This document shows, piece by piece, positions 36,801 to 43,065 of a stretch of 64,000 nt of DNA. The stretch is taken from the NCBI GenBank assembly GCA_964017125.1, contig OZ024902.1, positions 36,739,219 to 36,803,218 on the forward strand, written 5' to 3'. The notes under the pieces were generated by a model. The model did not search any database, was not told the DNA's origin, and worked only from the letters and a program-made list of their open reading frames with translations. Origin of the DNA: Flabesymbios commensalis. Lineage: Eukaryota; Annelida; Polychaeta; Terebellida; Flabelligeridae. Every line of letters begins with the position of its first letter. The stretch's first letter is position 1. The position numbers and the translations under genes are program-made.

Positions 36801-37281
36801 CTAATCGATTACTTTACCGCAAAAGCGCTGAATTAACTAATTTAAATTTTAACTCACTCGGATGTTGTGTCTCTCTACCGCGACCCACAACTTTTAAGTG
36901 GGTGAAAATTCCTCATGATGGTTTAATTTGAGGCCCACATTTGCACCCTTTGATGTTTAAACACTCATTTTATTTTTAATAATTGTGATTTAATCTTGTA
37001 ATAAAACACATAAAACGACCATATTCGCGCTCGGCGTGTTAAAGGTTTTAATCTATTTTGTGCTTCAATTTTGTAGATTCAAATGCCGGAGATGTGTTAA
37101 CAATATTGAGACACGTGGACCACCAGAGGATTCTGATTGCAGTAGTAACTTATCTCATTGGCATCACAGTGCAGATAAGCGGGGACTTGTGGACCAAGTG
37201 TTGAAATCAGCATGGGAAACACAGAAAATTTCTTTTGTTTTTCATCATCAGTCGCATGAAAAACAGCGTGTAACAGTATAG
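378..37281 (+). CDS. RAD54L: RAD54-like DNA repair and recombination ATPase (split gene, about 21 exons)
   Basis: RAD54 is a nuclear SNF2/Swi2 double-strand DNA translocase that works with RAD51 in homologous recombination, aiding strand invasion and chromatin remodelling. Exons seen: 304-380 (ATG at its end), 1615-1683, 7395-7504 (tentative), 10401-10461, 11587-11725, 12104-12173, 12839-12916, 17779-17826, 20434-20502, 20829-20922, 21573-21697, 22718-22868, 23629-23735, 27174-27246, 29844-29999, 30363-30476, 32408-32531, 34050-34128, 35804-35983, 36268-36431, 37077-37281. Exons from 10401 onward total 2037 nt, an uninterrupted 678 codons plus stop. Visible motifs: I DEMGLGKT, Ia [87 protein letters not shown]. 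The N-terminus matches the vertebrate MRRSLAPSQL start. Vertebrate proteins are near 740-750 residues; this model is somewhat shorter because at least one N-terminal exon is missing. Introns are full of mobile-element remnants. Confidence 0.97.
738..982. mobile_element. MITE with TIR CAGGCCTTCAGATTTG
   Basis: CAGGCCTTCAGATTTG at the left and CAAATCTGAAGGCCTG at the right are perfect inverted repeats. GCTTAG occurs directly on both outer sides, a plausible target duplication. The element interrupts a piggyBac-like MITE whose left part (about 640-737) and right part (about 983-1097) are recognisable. A second, more diverged copy occupies about 1098-1345. Confidence 0.65.
1615..1683 (+). CDS. 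RAD54L: RAD54L exon with the conserved N-terminal RKSLAPSQL segment
   Basis: The exon is bounded by acceptor ttttag and donor gtttgt. It encodes 23 codons, [20 protein letters not shown] then ESQ, and starts and ends in phase 0. RKSLAPSQL is the conserved N-terminal segment (RRSLAPSQL in vertebrates), followed by a basic stretch KRK and an acidic stretch as in the family. The initiator methionine is not in this exon. Confidence 0.88.
1684..7394. other. RAD54L intronic region, N-terminal part; one coding exon unlocated
   Basis: About 5.7 kb. It holds a hAT-like element (3331-5363), a possible hAT-like terminus at about 1746 (CAGGGTTGGCAAAAACCCGG) with no partner found, and a possible short hAT-like element at about 2728-3073. 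By phase logic it should also contain a short RAD54L exon. I see no other gene. Confidence 0.5.
3331..5363. mobile_element. hAT-like element, 2.03 kb, non-autonomous
   Basis: Terminal inverted repeats CAGGCTTGGGGTCAATTAT (left) and ATAATTGACCCCAACCCTG (right) begin and end with CAG/CTG. They are flanked by an 8-bp direct repeat gtgtaaag (3323-3330) / gtgtaagg (5364-5371). An 8-bp duplication and CAGGG-type ends are hallmarks of the hAT superfamily. Subterminal zones (3350-3530, 5180-5350) are dense in CAATTACAAATACAATTA-type repeats in both orientations. I see no transposase; the only open frame of note is about 98 codons at 3746-4042 (-), unrecognised. Confidence 0.75.
7395..7504 (+). CDS. 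RAD54L: Tentative RAD54L exon carrying the SPF…R.PL…NR segment
   Basis: After acceptor tttttaacag, one frame reads [19 protein letters not shown] then [17 protein letters not shown] and stops at a strong donor gtatgt (7505). Vertebrate RAD54 has at this place a basic stretch, then SPFRKPL, then QLTNRP, then a His just before EAFIRSILSKPF. The spacing from the basic stretch to SPF is similar, and the phase-0 end joins correctly to the exon at 10401. The start needs a preceding exon ending in phase 1, while the exon at 1615-1683 ends in phase 0, so a short exon of 3n+1 nt must lie between or this call is wrong. An alternative donor gtacac at 7491 does not keep frame. Confidence 0.45.
8915..8932. 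repeat. Poly-G tract (18 G)
   Basis: An uninterrupted run of 18 G in an AT-rich intron. It is likely polymorphic, could form G-quadruplex structures, and is a likely sequencing error site. Confidence 0.9.
9170..9240 (-). mobile_element. tRNA-derived SINE head (minus strand)
   Basis: Read on the minus strand: TTGGTAGAGCACCTGACT, similar to a pol III A box region, then about 30 nt later CCAGGTTCAAACC, a good B box (GGTTCAANCC). This is the internal promoter arrangement of a tRNA-derived SINE. It is not a functional tRNA because the stems do not close. Two diverged direct repeats (about 9028-9085 and 9268-9340, sharing GCGCA…GGCCCTG…GATAC.CTGG-like sequence) lie on either side. Confidence 0.55.
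9438..9503 (-). promoter_or_regulatory. Pair of CTCF-like motifs
   Basis: On the minus strand TTCACCAGATGGCGCC (9503-9488), then TTCACCAGGTGGCAAT (9453-9438). Both fit the bilaterian CTCF core CCASYAGRKGGC closely (CACCAGRTGGC). Confidence 0.4.
10401..10461 (+). CDS. RAD54L: RAD54L exon: [14 protein letters not shown]
   Basis: Acceptor ttacttcag and donor gtagga bound an exon encoding [20 protein letters not shown], ending in phase 1. [13 protein letters not shown] is nearly invariant among RAD54 proteins. This is the first exon of the continuous frame that runs to the stop at 37281. Confidence 0.95.
11362..11445. mobile_element. Palindromic MITE fragment (CGTCAGAATCTGACG family)
   Basis: A palindrome with arms CAGCGTGGGGACCGTCTTTA / TAAAGACGATCCCCACACTG around TACGTCAGAATCTGATGTCT. 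Related copies at about 12555-12612, 21744-22090, 36449-36640 and 37690-37942 share the CAGATTCTGACG core and the tail cttagttag…cattcatttga. Confidence 0.6.
11587..11725 (+). CDS. RAD54L: RAD54L exon: G.GVRR..ALHDP…LSAHD
   Basis: The donor is gtaagt, a consensus site. The exon encodes a diverged version of the family segment LGLKRAGVRRALHDP…LVLYEPPPLSAHD, here [16 protein letters not shown] and [14 protein letters not shown]. It enters in phase 1 and ends in phase 2. Confidence 0.93.
12104..12173 (+). CDS. RAD54L: RAD54L exon: [19 protein letters not shown]
   Basis: Acceptor catttccag and donor gtatgt. It encodes [20 protein letters not shown] then QRE, the conserved lead-in ([12 protein letters not shown]) to the first RecA-like lobe, including the Q-motif region. 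It ends in phase 0. Confidence 0.96.
12190..12428 (-). mobile_element. piggyBac-like MITE copy (TIR CCCTTTAACCGC family)
   Basis: Contains the internal palindrome CACTTGAAGTTGTG…CACAACTTCAAG, the segment gacaagatggaggtcaactg and the terminal GCGGTTAAAGGG. It lies just after the RAD54L exon at 12104-12173, in antisense to the copy at 22096-22332. The left end is degraded. Confidence 0.6.
12839..12916 (+). CDS. RAD54L: RAD54L exon: first half of Walker A
   Basis: Twenty-six codons, [19 protein letters not shown] then CIMADEM, with acceptor tttttttag and donor gttagt. The exon stops exactly before the GLGKT of the Walker A motif DEMGLGKT, so a phase-0 intron of about 4.9 kb interrupts the ATP-binding loop. 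Confidence 0.96.
13224..14583. mobile_element. TA-flanked element, 1.36 kb, with TIR CCGTATWTCGCGG
   Basis: The left terminus CCGTATATCGCGGCGTATAG and the right terminus CTATAACCCGCGAAATACGG form an imperfect inverted repeat of about 25 bp and sit directly between TA dinucleotides. TA duplication suggests a Tc1/mariner-type or related cut-and-paste family. GTGCGTACTATCCACCGG motifs recur near the right end. No transposase frame is visible. Three CTCF-like motifs lie inside. Confidence 0.55.
14148..14209 (+). promoter_or_regulatory. Pair of CTCF-like motifs
   Basis: TTCACCAGATGGCGCT (14148-14163) and TTCACCAGGTGGCGCT (14194-14209), in the same order and nearly the same spacing as the pair at 9438-9503. 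A third, weaker one, TTCACCAGATGTCGCT, is at 13658-13673. Confidence 0.4.
16692..17459. mobile_element. hAT-like element, 768 bp, nested
   Basis: The termini CAGGGTTCCCCAC and GTGGGGAAGCCTG are inverted repeats, flanked by a direct repeat TTAAAAC on both sides. CAGGG ends and a 7-8 bp duplication fit hAT. CCGGTCG motifs lie inside both ends. It contains a copy of the CCCAGCAAACACG palindrome at 17054-17151, so three layers of insertion are stacked in this intron. Confidence 0.6.
17054..17151. mobile_element. CCCAGCAAACACG palindromic MITE copy
   Basis: Full palindrome with arms GAGACATCTACCCAATG and centre CCAGCGTCGTAGACGGTGG. It lies inside the hAT-like element at 16692-17459. Confidence 0.8.
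17779..17826 (+). CDS. RAD54L: RAD54L exon: second half of Walker A (GLGKT)
   Basis: A 48-nt exon encoding [16 protein letters not shown]. The lysine of GLGKT is the expected ATP-phosphate contact. Acceptor taccacag and donor gtgagt are strong; both ends are phase 0. Confidence 0.96.
18062..19145. repeat. Tandem repeat region, units of about 160 bp (AGCCCGCC family)
   Basis: Diverged tandem units with GTTATGCATGTTACTAATGA, TTCTCGGACAAGTTCAATAA, AAAATGGCCGATTTATTG and CAATAATTTGACCTTGTGGG. A hairpin AGCCCGCC…GGTGGGCT is at 18914-18952, and the right terminus is GGCTATTGTCGAGTGTGCTC at about 19125. Same family as 24366-26519 but older. Confidence 0.7.
20434..20502 (+). CDS. RAD54L: RAD54L exon: motif Ia
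   Basis: Twenty-three codons, [20 protein letters not shown] then LVK, matching the family QSP…DKAVVVSPSSLVKNW. Acceptor tttttacag, donor gtatta, both phase 0. Confidence 0.96.
20829..20922 (+). CDS. RAD54L: RAD54L exon: [11 protein letters not shown]
   Basis: Encodes [20 protein letters not shown] then [11 protein letters not shown]. This follows motif Ia as in vertebrate NWYNEVGKWLG…AIDGGSK.EID.KL. Acceptor tttgctag, donor gtaagt, ends in phase 1. Confidence 0.96.
21573..21697 (+). CDS. RAD54L: RAD54L exon ending inside Walker B; GC donor
   Basis: Encodes [20 protein letters not shown] then [20 protein letters not shown] then DE. The next residues, GH, come from the following exon, so the DEGH box is split. 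The exon end is followed by gcaagt, a GC donor matching the strong GC-AG consensus. The nearest GT downstream (21702) would break the reading frame. Confidence 0.95.
22096..22332. mobile_element. piggyBac-like MITE with TTAA target duplication
   Basis: TTAA at 22092-22095 and 22333-22336 flank termini CCCTTTAACCGCC and GGCGGTAAAGGG. Inside is a long hairpin (CACTTGAAGTTGTGGATCGC / ACACAACTTCAAGTGGGTG). TTAA duplication and CCCTTT-type ends are the piggyBac signature. It is the cleanest copy in the window. A related, right-truncated element begins at 22358 (TTAA then CCCTTTAAGTGC). Confidence 0.75.
22718..22868 (+). CDS. RAD54L: RAD54L exon: GHRLKNS and motif III
   Basis: Begins [15 protein letters not shown], completing Walker B (DEGH), and contains [20 protein letters not shown], helicase motif III. 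Acceptor cattgtag, donor gtctgt, ends in phase 1. Confidence 0.97.
23629..23735 (+). CDS. RAD54L: RAD54L exon: [19 protein letters not shown]
   Basis: Encodes [20 protein letters not shown] then [15 protein letters not shown], matching the family segment after motif III (TAHEFKKHFELPILKGRDA). Acceptor cttcacag, donor gtcagt, ends in phase 0. Confidence 0.96.
24366..26519. repeat. Tandem array of about 160-bp units in AGCCCGCC element(s)
   Basis: About a dozen units spaced 156-165 bp. Each carries GCGATAACTTGAAAAGTTTT, GTTATGCATGTTACTAAT, GGACAAGTTCAATAATGGC, a poly-A run, ATGGCCGATTTATTGCG and TCAATAATTTGACCTTGTGG. Two starts (24366 and 24742) carry the hairpin AGCCCGCC…GGTGGGCT followed by a GGCGTC run. 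Two ends (about 26236 and 26490) carry GGCGGGCTATT.TCGAGTGTG. The arrangement suggests nested or tandem insertions of one element type within a RAD54L intron. Confidence 0.75.
26580..27130. mobile_element. MITE with TIR ATTTAAAG…CCCCTTGGGATGA
   Basis: ATTTAAAGGGACCCCTTGGG at the left and the inverted equivalent CCCAAGGGGCTGCTTTAAAT at the right form imperfect inverted repeats of about 24 bp. The interior contains a partial copy of the ACCAACATTGG-type palindrome. It ends about 45 nt before the RAD54L exon at 27174. Confidence 0.55.
27174..27246 (+). CDS. RAD54L: RAD54L exon: [21 protein letters not shown]
   Basis: Encodes [20 protein letters not shown] then LPVK, equivalent to [21 protein letters not shown] of vertebrates. 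Acceptor attgttgcag, donor gtaagt, ends in phase 1. Confidence 0.96.
28138..29663. mobile_element. Long foldback element, about 1.5 kb
   Basis: Imperfect inverted arms of roughly 400 bp face each other. AGTTCTGC at the left pairs with GCAGAACT at the right. Inner matches include CTCAAATCCTCCTTGTATCGG against …AGTAGGATTTGAGAGGACTT and TTGACCTAGATTCATAAAAT against ATTTTATGAATCTAGGTTGA. Sub-repeats of a CCTAGATTCAT…CCACCCTTTCATTCC unit (about 150-165 bp) occur three times in the left arm. No coding sequence is seen. Confidence 0.65.
29844..29999 (+). CDS. RAD54L: RAD54L exon: VEQVVCC…LKKLCNH
   Basis: Encodes [20 protein letters not shown], a variable linker, then [18 protein letters not shown], as in the family KMSVSSLSSITSLKKLCNH. 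Acceptor tgatttctag, donor gtaagt, ends in phase 1. Confidence 0.96.
30363..30476 (+). CDS. RAD54L: RAD54L exon: HPDLIYEQC
   Basis: Encodes [20 protein letters not shown] then [19 protein letters not shown]. The first half matches HPALIYDKC; the second half is the poorly conserved loop before SGKMLVLDY. Acceptor tttttttcag, donor gtgatt, ends in phase 1. Confidence 0.94.
31774..32273. mobile_element. piggyBac-like MITE interrupted by another TTAA element
   Basis: The outer element begins after TTAA (31770-31773) with CCCTTTAACCTCCGG and ends GCGGTTAAAGGG before TTGA. It is the same family as 22096-22332. The inner element (31855-32111) was inserted at an internal TTAA of the outer one. Confidence 0.7.
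31855..32111. mobile_element. Nested TTAA element, 257 bp, TIR CCCTTGTCCTGCT
   Basis: TTAA at 31851-31854 and 32112-32115 flank CCCTTGTCCTGCT and AGCAGGACTATGG (inverted, two or three mismatches). Inside are a hairpin GCTGGAAATTGC/GCAATTCCAGC and a doubled AGCAATTCAGCAGG. Deleting it rejoins the outer MITE as …AAACATGTTAAATATAAAA…, as in other copies. Confidence 0.75.
32408..32531 (+). CDS. RAD54L: RAD54L exon: motif IV
   Basis: Encodes [20 protein letters not shown] then [20 protein letters not shown] then RK. This is the start of the second RecA-like lobe ([15 protein letters not shown]). Acceptor tttattcag, donor gtatgt, ends in phase 2. Confidence 0.97.
33127..33600. mobile_element. TIR element with a core of AACTC.ATATATTGAGTT repeats
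   Basis: The ends AAAGCTCCAGGAGCAACATT + TGCATTCTT and AAGAATGCAAATGTCGCTTG + TGGGGCTTC are inverted repeats. Between them (about 33173-33560) lie some fifteen imperfect copies of a self-complementary motif near AACTCAATATATTGAGTT, spaced about 24 bp, in both orientations. Confidence 0.6.
34050..34128 (+). CDS. RAD54L: RAD54L exon: [20 protein letters not shown]
   Basis: Encodes (N)[20 protein letters not shown] then EFNKPQ. The acceptor is gtgttacag; the phase-2 join from the exon at 32408-32531 makes [10 protein letters not shown], matching RRYLYVRLDG. It ends in phase 0 at donor gtatgt. Confidence 0.96.
34379..34484. mobile_element. CCCAGCAAACACG palindromic MITE copy
   Basis: Palindrome with arms GAGTTGTTGACCCAATGCTG and mirror …TTGGGTTACCGTTTCGTG; intron of RAD54L. 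Confidence 0.75.
35249..35654. mobile_element. Possible TA-flanked MITE, TIR AGGTGGT
   Basis: TAAGGTGGTTATCTAGTCA at the left and TCTGACCAGAGGACCACCTTA at the right are loosely inverted, with TA at each edge. The inverted match is short, so this is tentative. Confidence 0.35.
35690..35743. mobile_element. Minimal palindrome (outer arms only)
   Basis: CCAGTACACAAAACATTTGT + ATAACG + TTTATACAAATGTTGTGTGT + TTACTGGG. It has the same termini and AACATTTGTATAAC arms as the copies at 44092 and 62791 but lacks the AATGTTGG…centre, so it may be a deletion form or a founder form. Confidence 0.6.
35804..35983 (+). CDS. RAD54L: RAD54L exon: motifs V and VI
   Basis: Sixty codons including [39 protein letters not shown] and [18 protein letters not shown]. 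These are helicase motifs V and VI, with the arginine finger in RVWRDGQ. Acceptor gctttgcag, donor gtagga, phase 0 at both ends. Confidence 0.98.
36268..36431 (+). CDS. RAD54L: RAD54L exon: TGTIEEKI…ALSSCVVD
   Basis: Encodes [40 protein letters not shown] and [15 protein letters not shown]. This matches the family C-terminal brace and ends in phase 2 at gtcagt. Reading through this donor meets a stop within three codons (THDKSV then stop), which would give a form lacking the CRRC domain if the intron were retained. Confidence 0.97.
37077..37281 (+). CDS. RAD54L: RAD54L terminal exon: CRRC zinc-binding C-terminus
   Basis: Encodes [60 protein letters not shown] and HEKQRVTV, then stops. CRRCVN, the later Cys of SDC and the [12 protein letters not shown] tail match the RAD54 C-terminal domain that binds zinc in the vertebrate structure. 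Vertebrates that I remember read W-x-H-C where this protein has WHHS, so one Cys is replaced by Ser. Acceptor caattttgtag. Confidence 0.97.
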
Positions 37282-38150
37282 ATTATTATATTCATATCCA
37301 ACCGTTAATCTTCTTCATTAGATCTCATTTTTTTATTGGCTCGTAAATGATATTCAAGTGTCTTTGGCCTCAACCAAAGTAATTACAACGCATATGTGGC
37401 TGACAAGTAACTCAACTGTGTTTCACTCAGTATTGCAAATGACCTCTTTAGGTTATTTTGGAATATGCCAAGCAAACATGAGACGTTAAGCAAATTTCGG
37501 TTTGATGTTGGCTGGCGTCGTAGATGATGGAGCAACATCAAACCAACGTTGGTTCAACGTCTTGTGAATTGGGTGGTGCATTTGAAAACAATCCTTTATC
37601 AGTTTTGGGACTTCATTTTATAGAATTGTGGGGGGAGAACAGTTGAATCAGTTGAATCAGAAAGGCTATAATAATTTAGTCAAGTTCTTCTAGTTATTAC
37701 TTAAACCGCTGAAAATTTTTGTATAAACTATGGAGACCAAAGGGGGTTTTTCAATTTAAAATTATTTATAAATGTCTTAGTTAGTTCTTTCTCATTCATT
37801 TGACTACTTATGTTATGGGTCTACGGTCATTATAAATAGTTTTACTCTTACAGTGTGGGGATCCACTTTAATCGTCAGAATCTAGCCTCTACAAATGTCA
37901 GATTCTGACGACTAAAGTCGATCTCCGCACTGTAAGGGTTAAATCAGCTAGACACTCGAGCGGCATTTACTGTGATGAAGACTGTTACCCTAATTTAGAT
38001 CAAGGAGAGAGCTCGTATTTATTCACATCTACACTTATTTGTGTTCCAATTCGTGTTTTAAGCATATCTAAGTGTAGGTCTGGATTTTAGTATCTATGCA
38101 CTTTATTTTCACATTATTGCATTTCAGTTATGAATACAACAAGTCTGAAA

Positions 38151-38156
38151 AATAAA
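38151..38156 (+). promoter_or_regulatory. Candidate polyadenylation signal AATAAA for RAD54L
   Basis: This is the first clear AATAAA I found downstream of the stop at 37281, about 870 nt away, with another at about 38309. The intervening stretch includes a palindrome copy (37467-37573) and a MITE (about 37690-37942), so the true 3' UTR may be shorter and use a variant signal. Confidence 0.25.
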
Positions 38157-39528
38157 TTATATGTTCATATTGTATAATTGGATTACCGGGTATTCTTATA
38201 TTATAGTGAGCATTATACAATGGGAATCCCAATTTCACCATTACATTTTACTAGTCACGGGTGGTATCTTTGTGAGAATGGCACTCAACTGTACCTCCTA
38301 TGAAACACAATAAATCAGCAAATGCAATTACTATTGTAACGTTAACCCTTCAACCGCCAAATTATTTTATTGGAATTTTCACTCACTTGAAGTTTAGTCT
38401 CGCTGACGCAATCCACAACTTCAAGTGAGTGAAAATTATTCAGATTTGACAAAATGGAGGTAGCTATTTTTAAATTCTTGCTGATTAATGTCATATTTTA
38501 TCTTCAATATGTTTAAAATCTGATATGCAATAAGCTAAAAAAAACATCCTTTAACACAGGAAACAAATGGTAGTATGACTGTTATCAGTTTATCCAATTT
38601 AGGCCTCACGATGCATCATTTTGCATCTCTGAAAATTTTTTAACGAAAATTTCCATGTAACTGTTTAATAATAAAAATATGTAATTTTCATTTTCCTCCC
38701 ACTAAGTGTGCCTTATGTGCTCGACAAAGCAGAATACATGATCCTTGACTACTAATTATTATTTACTTTGAGTTTGAGACACATTGGTTTTACTGTTTAC
38801 GTGTGTTGCCCTTTCTCAGCCCTTTGTAAAACAATTATTCATCTATTTGTTACATTAGTAGTGCCAGGGAATATTCCTGAATATATAATTTTGCTATTGT
38901 GAAAGCTTCACTCTTGATATCATGAAATTTAGTTGTGCAAAATTTAGTAACTGATGATCTGGATTTTATTTATGAGAACTAGGTTGCTTTACTGCTGGTC
39001 CAACGTCTGCGACGTTGGCCTACCAGTGAACCAACCTTGCATGAACGTCCCGTGTTTTCTGAGTATTCTTGTAATAGTGATATGTTGAGTTAAAAACACA
39101 ATCTTGGTCAACACTCATTTTTTTACAGCTCACAATGTTTGGAACCTGTTTCCACTAAGCAATGTTTGTGTTCAGAGTATATGAGCCAATGAGTTTGTCA
39201 ACCATCTTGGGTAATAGGGGATGTGCCATTCTCAGATTGCTCCCAATTTTGAATCAACGCTTTGTTAATGTACAGTTCTGACTGATAGTCAAAATTGTTG
39301 GACAATTTCTGCTGGTACAGTCAACTGCTTTAATATTGTTGTCGTACCTTATTATTTAATCGTACATTGAGGAGCATAAAATTCAAAACACAGTTTATAA
39401 TTTTATTTTAAAAGTTGGTCATTGCAGTAAAATTCAAGGTTCTTGTCTTTAGAACCATCATAAAACCAGTCTATTTTTATGGGCCAAGTGATTACCCAAT
39501 ATGCAAGAGTTGGTCAACTGTTAAACAA

Positions 39529-39697
39529 TTAGCCCGTTGAACACGAGATTATTATGCCACTGCACTGTTTCTGAAACGAGATTATTTTATGACGTCATAG
39601 TTATCTCATGCAATCAGACCCGGAGATCTCCGGGCCTCGTATCTGAATAGTCTCTCTAAATCACGGAGATCTCCGAGGCTCGTTACAGACGGGTTAA
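39529..39697. mobile_element. Short TTAR-flanked MITE, CCCGTTGAACACGAG
   Basis: Left TTAG + CCCGTTGAACACGAGATTAT and right CTCGTTACAGACGGG + TTAA are inverted. The internal palindromes CCCGGAGATCTCCGGG and CGGAGATCTCCG are striking. Probably another piggyBac-like miniature element. Confidence 0.5.
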
Positions 39698-41744
39698 CTA
39701 CAGACTATGAGACTTACATACGAGGCTGGTTACATGTAGCATTATGCTGCCATACAATTATATTATATATATATCAAATGGATGGATCATATGCAGGTTT
39801 CGTACGCTGCCTTGAAAAGCATTGATTTCCAATGCCTTTTATGATTTTCAAGGCCATGAAAAGCATCGAAAATAACAATGAAGATTTTTTTCATTAAAAA
39901 GCATTGAATATTCATGATGGATGCCAGCGTGGTGCACATTATATGTGCGCAGATTCTCTCTGATTTTTGTCCATTAAGCTATTATTAAGCTATCAAACAT
40001 GTAAAATGTTTGGACTCCATCTTACACCTGAAGCTGTAATATCATAATTTTGGGAGCTAGATAAACCATTTTCATCACCTGTAATTTATGCAATACGAAT
40101 AAAAAAGGTGTGTTAAACATTCTCCATATTAAAATGCCATGTCCCATTTTAAGATGGCAATATTTCTAGCTGACTGATTTGACTTCTAGTTGTCATTTTA
40201 TTCATCCATCATCGTCAACCAGCTAGCAATGTTTTTATGGATTTACAGACCTATGCACAGAACAGATTTATTTATTGTAAATAGTGCTGATCCAGAATAT
40301 ACTGAAAAAACTTTTATAATAGCATGGTGAATGATGTTGTATTGATTGGAGTATGTATATTAAAAAGAACAGAAATTAAAGTCAGAATTAAAATAAATCA
40401 TTGGAGTGAAAAAAGTCAAACTGTTTTCAACTCTTGCTGATTGATGTCACGTTTTATCATGTTTTAAGGGTGGTATTTAATATGCTAATGAAAAATAGAA
40501 TATGATCGGGACCTGCGGTTGAAGGGTTAAAATGGAAAGTGTGAAATTTTTAAAGCATTGAAAAAAAAGCTTAAATTTCATACTTGGCCAGGTGTACGAA
40601 CCCTGTTTATGAACCACATATTTTCCAGAATTCATAATAAAATGTCCTAATATTCATGGCAGCGTGATATGTGTCGTTATATATATTATTATTATTATGA
40701 TATTTTAGATATTACAAGACTGCTCATGATTGATGTCAATGTTAGTTATGATGTACATATAATTTATATGGTACCCGCGGGTCATCAAATCATTAATAGT
40801 CTTTAAATTGAAGAATATGACCTAAGTGATTAAAAGGTCAAATTAAATTTGATTGCTAATCATTATGTGATCGTCAGCCAGCCTGTCCCTACAAATATTC
40901 CTGTTTTTCTGATAGTGTTGAAGTTAGAATCACCTGCTGCCCAACAAATACTACCGGTTTTCTGATAGTGTTGAAGTCTGTATCACCTATTAATATTGTC
41001 GAAAGGTGCATGTAGTATGCTTCCAGGTCTATTTGTTATTTTGCGTTTAAAATACGGTTAAAAGGTATACATAAGCAATAATTTGTTTATTTTCGTCAGT
41101 AAAAAATCATTATTTTTAAGAAGAGTGGACCCGCTGATACCTTTTTATTGTCCCCCGCCTACAATTAAAAAAACACGATTGCCCTGAAAAAAACTCGTTG
41201 GTCCATCTCGCCCATTGCTTGGTTAATTTCGAAAATGGGGCTGTTCTATAATAATTTGAGTCACCACAACCGCTTAAAAAAATGGAAATTCACTTTAAAC
41301 ATTATACACTCCTTAGGAGCGACTGCAAAAATGTGCCATGTCCCAAAATACAGTTCGTATTTTTATTGCCTGACTTTTTTGTATCAACTTAGTTATCGCC
41401 CGACGAAGTTGTGGTGGGAGTATTGGCGTTGCCTAGGATTTCCCGCCCGCCGTCCGCCTTTCATTTCCGGAGCAGAACTTGGAAACTCTTGGATGAATTT
41501 ATTTAATTTTTCCAGGTTTTAATCATGGGTCAATGTTTTTTACGATAGCACTGTTTGTTCAATCACTGGCTTCTGTCTGCAACTCTGAACCAACATTCAA
41601 CCAGCATTGGGATGCACTGACCCAACACTGAATCAACGTCGGCAAAGCATTGGAAATATCTGGCTGTCACCGAAACAGCAGTCAGCCAGTACTACCCATC
41701 ATACATAGACCATGGGCTGAAAGTCAAACCCCCCCCCCCCGGTT

Positions 41745-42335
41745 ATTTTTGTAGACTGTACTTCTTGGTTGACAAGATTTTAGTTTGACTTTGCACGCCA
41801 GCGTCTGTCGTTAACAACCGGTTAACATCTGTTATGTCTGTGCAAAGTGAAAAGGCATTATCTGCTTCTAGCTGGTAAACTATGCCACTGCTTTTTAAAT
41901 GGCGTCCTTTGACTTTGAGTAAATACTCCAGCAGCCTTCCATTGTGGAGTATCAGGCTGGAGGGGGGTCCCGTCTCTTCCTGCCATAGCGCTGCCAAAAG
42001 GCCGTATTTGCACACTTGAAAATCAAATATATACTTCCTTTTCGCTGATGTCACTGCCTCCTGCTAGCTTGCACTGACCCAATGTTGGTTAAGTGTTGGG
42101 CCATCATCTATGACACTGTTCCAACATTGAATCAACATTGTGTCAGTGTATCGGATTGCCGGTGTTGCCTGCAAAAACGAGATGTTTAACCAATGCTGTT
42201 TTACTGCTGAGCCAGGGTCGTAGACGATGGGACAGCATTAAGCTAGCATTGGGTAAACGTTTATCGTGTTAAGGCCTATATACTGGTATGCCAATGCTGG
42301 GCTAATGCTGCAGTGTTGTAAACGGTGGGCCACCA
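41745..42335 (-). mobile_element. Composite repeat block with a conserved 100-codon open frame
   Basis: On the minus strand, palindromic segments (42066-42160, 42165-42275, 42285-42375) are followed by GTCAGTGCAAG…GGAGGCAGTGACATCAGCG. An open frame of 103 codons follows (41743-42054) containing KYIFDFQVCKYGLLAALWQE and ETG. A second copy in inverted orientation is at 59990-60430. The peptide is not recognised. Confidence 0.55.
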
Positions 42336-43065
42336 TTGTCTAACATTGTGTCAACGTCTCCTGTTTGCTGTGTAGGTGTGACACCCAAAGTGGAAGGCAT
42401 AAAACCCTGAATTTCACAAATTAAAATAGCCTCATAAAAAAACTCAGAAAATAGCGTCTTTTCGTGGAATAGTCCTGGAGTTCTATTATAAGTTAAAATC
42501 CACTAGTATGCTAGTAGTGTTTGCTGGGGTGGTTTCAGCCTAGCAAAGATAAAAATATGTAGCCAGTGGTCTACCACTGGCTGTAACTGTTTAGTCGTGT
42601 GGTCCAAAATGTTGAATGCAACAGAAGGAACAAAATAAGTACAGTGATCTGGATCTCATCCATATGTAGAAAACTGTCATATTCATTTTTAGCAAGGCCG
42701 TTCCAGTTGACCAAAATTTATGTTTTATTATGATTGGGATATATCGCTCCATTCGAGATGTGAAAGAATACCATTACATAAGATAGATATTAATAAAGGA
42801 ATTCGGATATACTGAAATTATTTTTGAGCGTCCTTACATTTTGTTATAACAAGATTCGACTGTAGGATTACGGTAATACGTGCTATCAAGATTGCAAAAA
42901 ATAAATTGTTAGAAACAAGGTGAGCAATGATTAAATTGTTTATTGTCTATGTAAAAAATAATAGACAAAGGCCCCTGCAGTAGCATATATTTCAGGATCC
43001 CATAACAAGTAGAGAAACAAAACTGGATCCACGCTTCAGATTTTGACCTTCACTCCGTGTAATAT

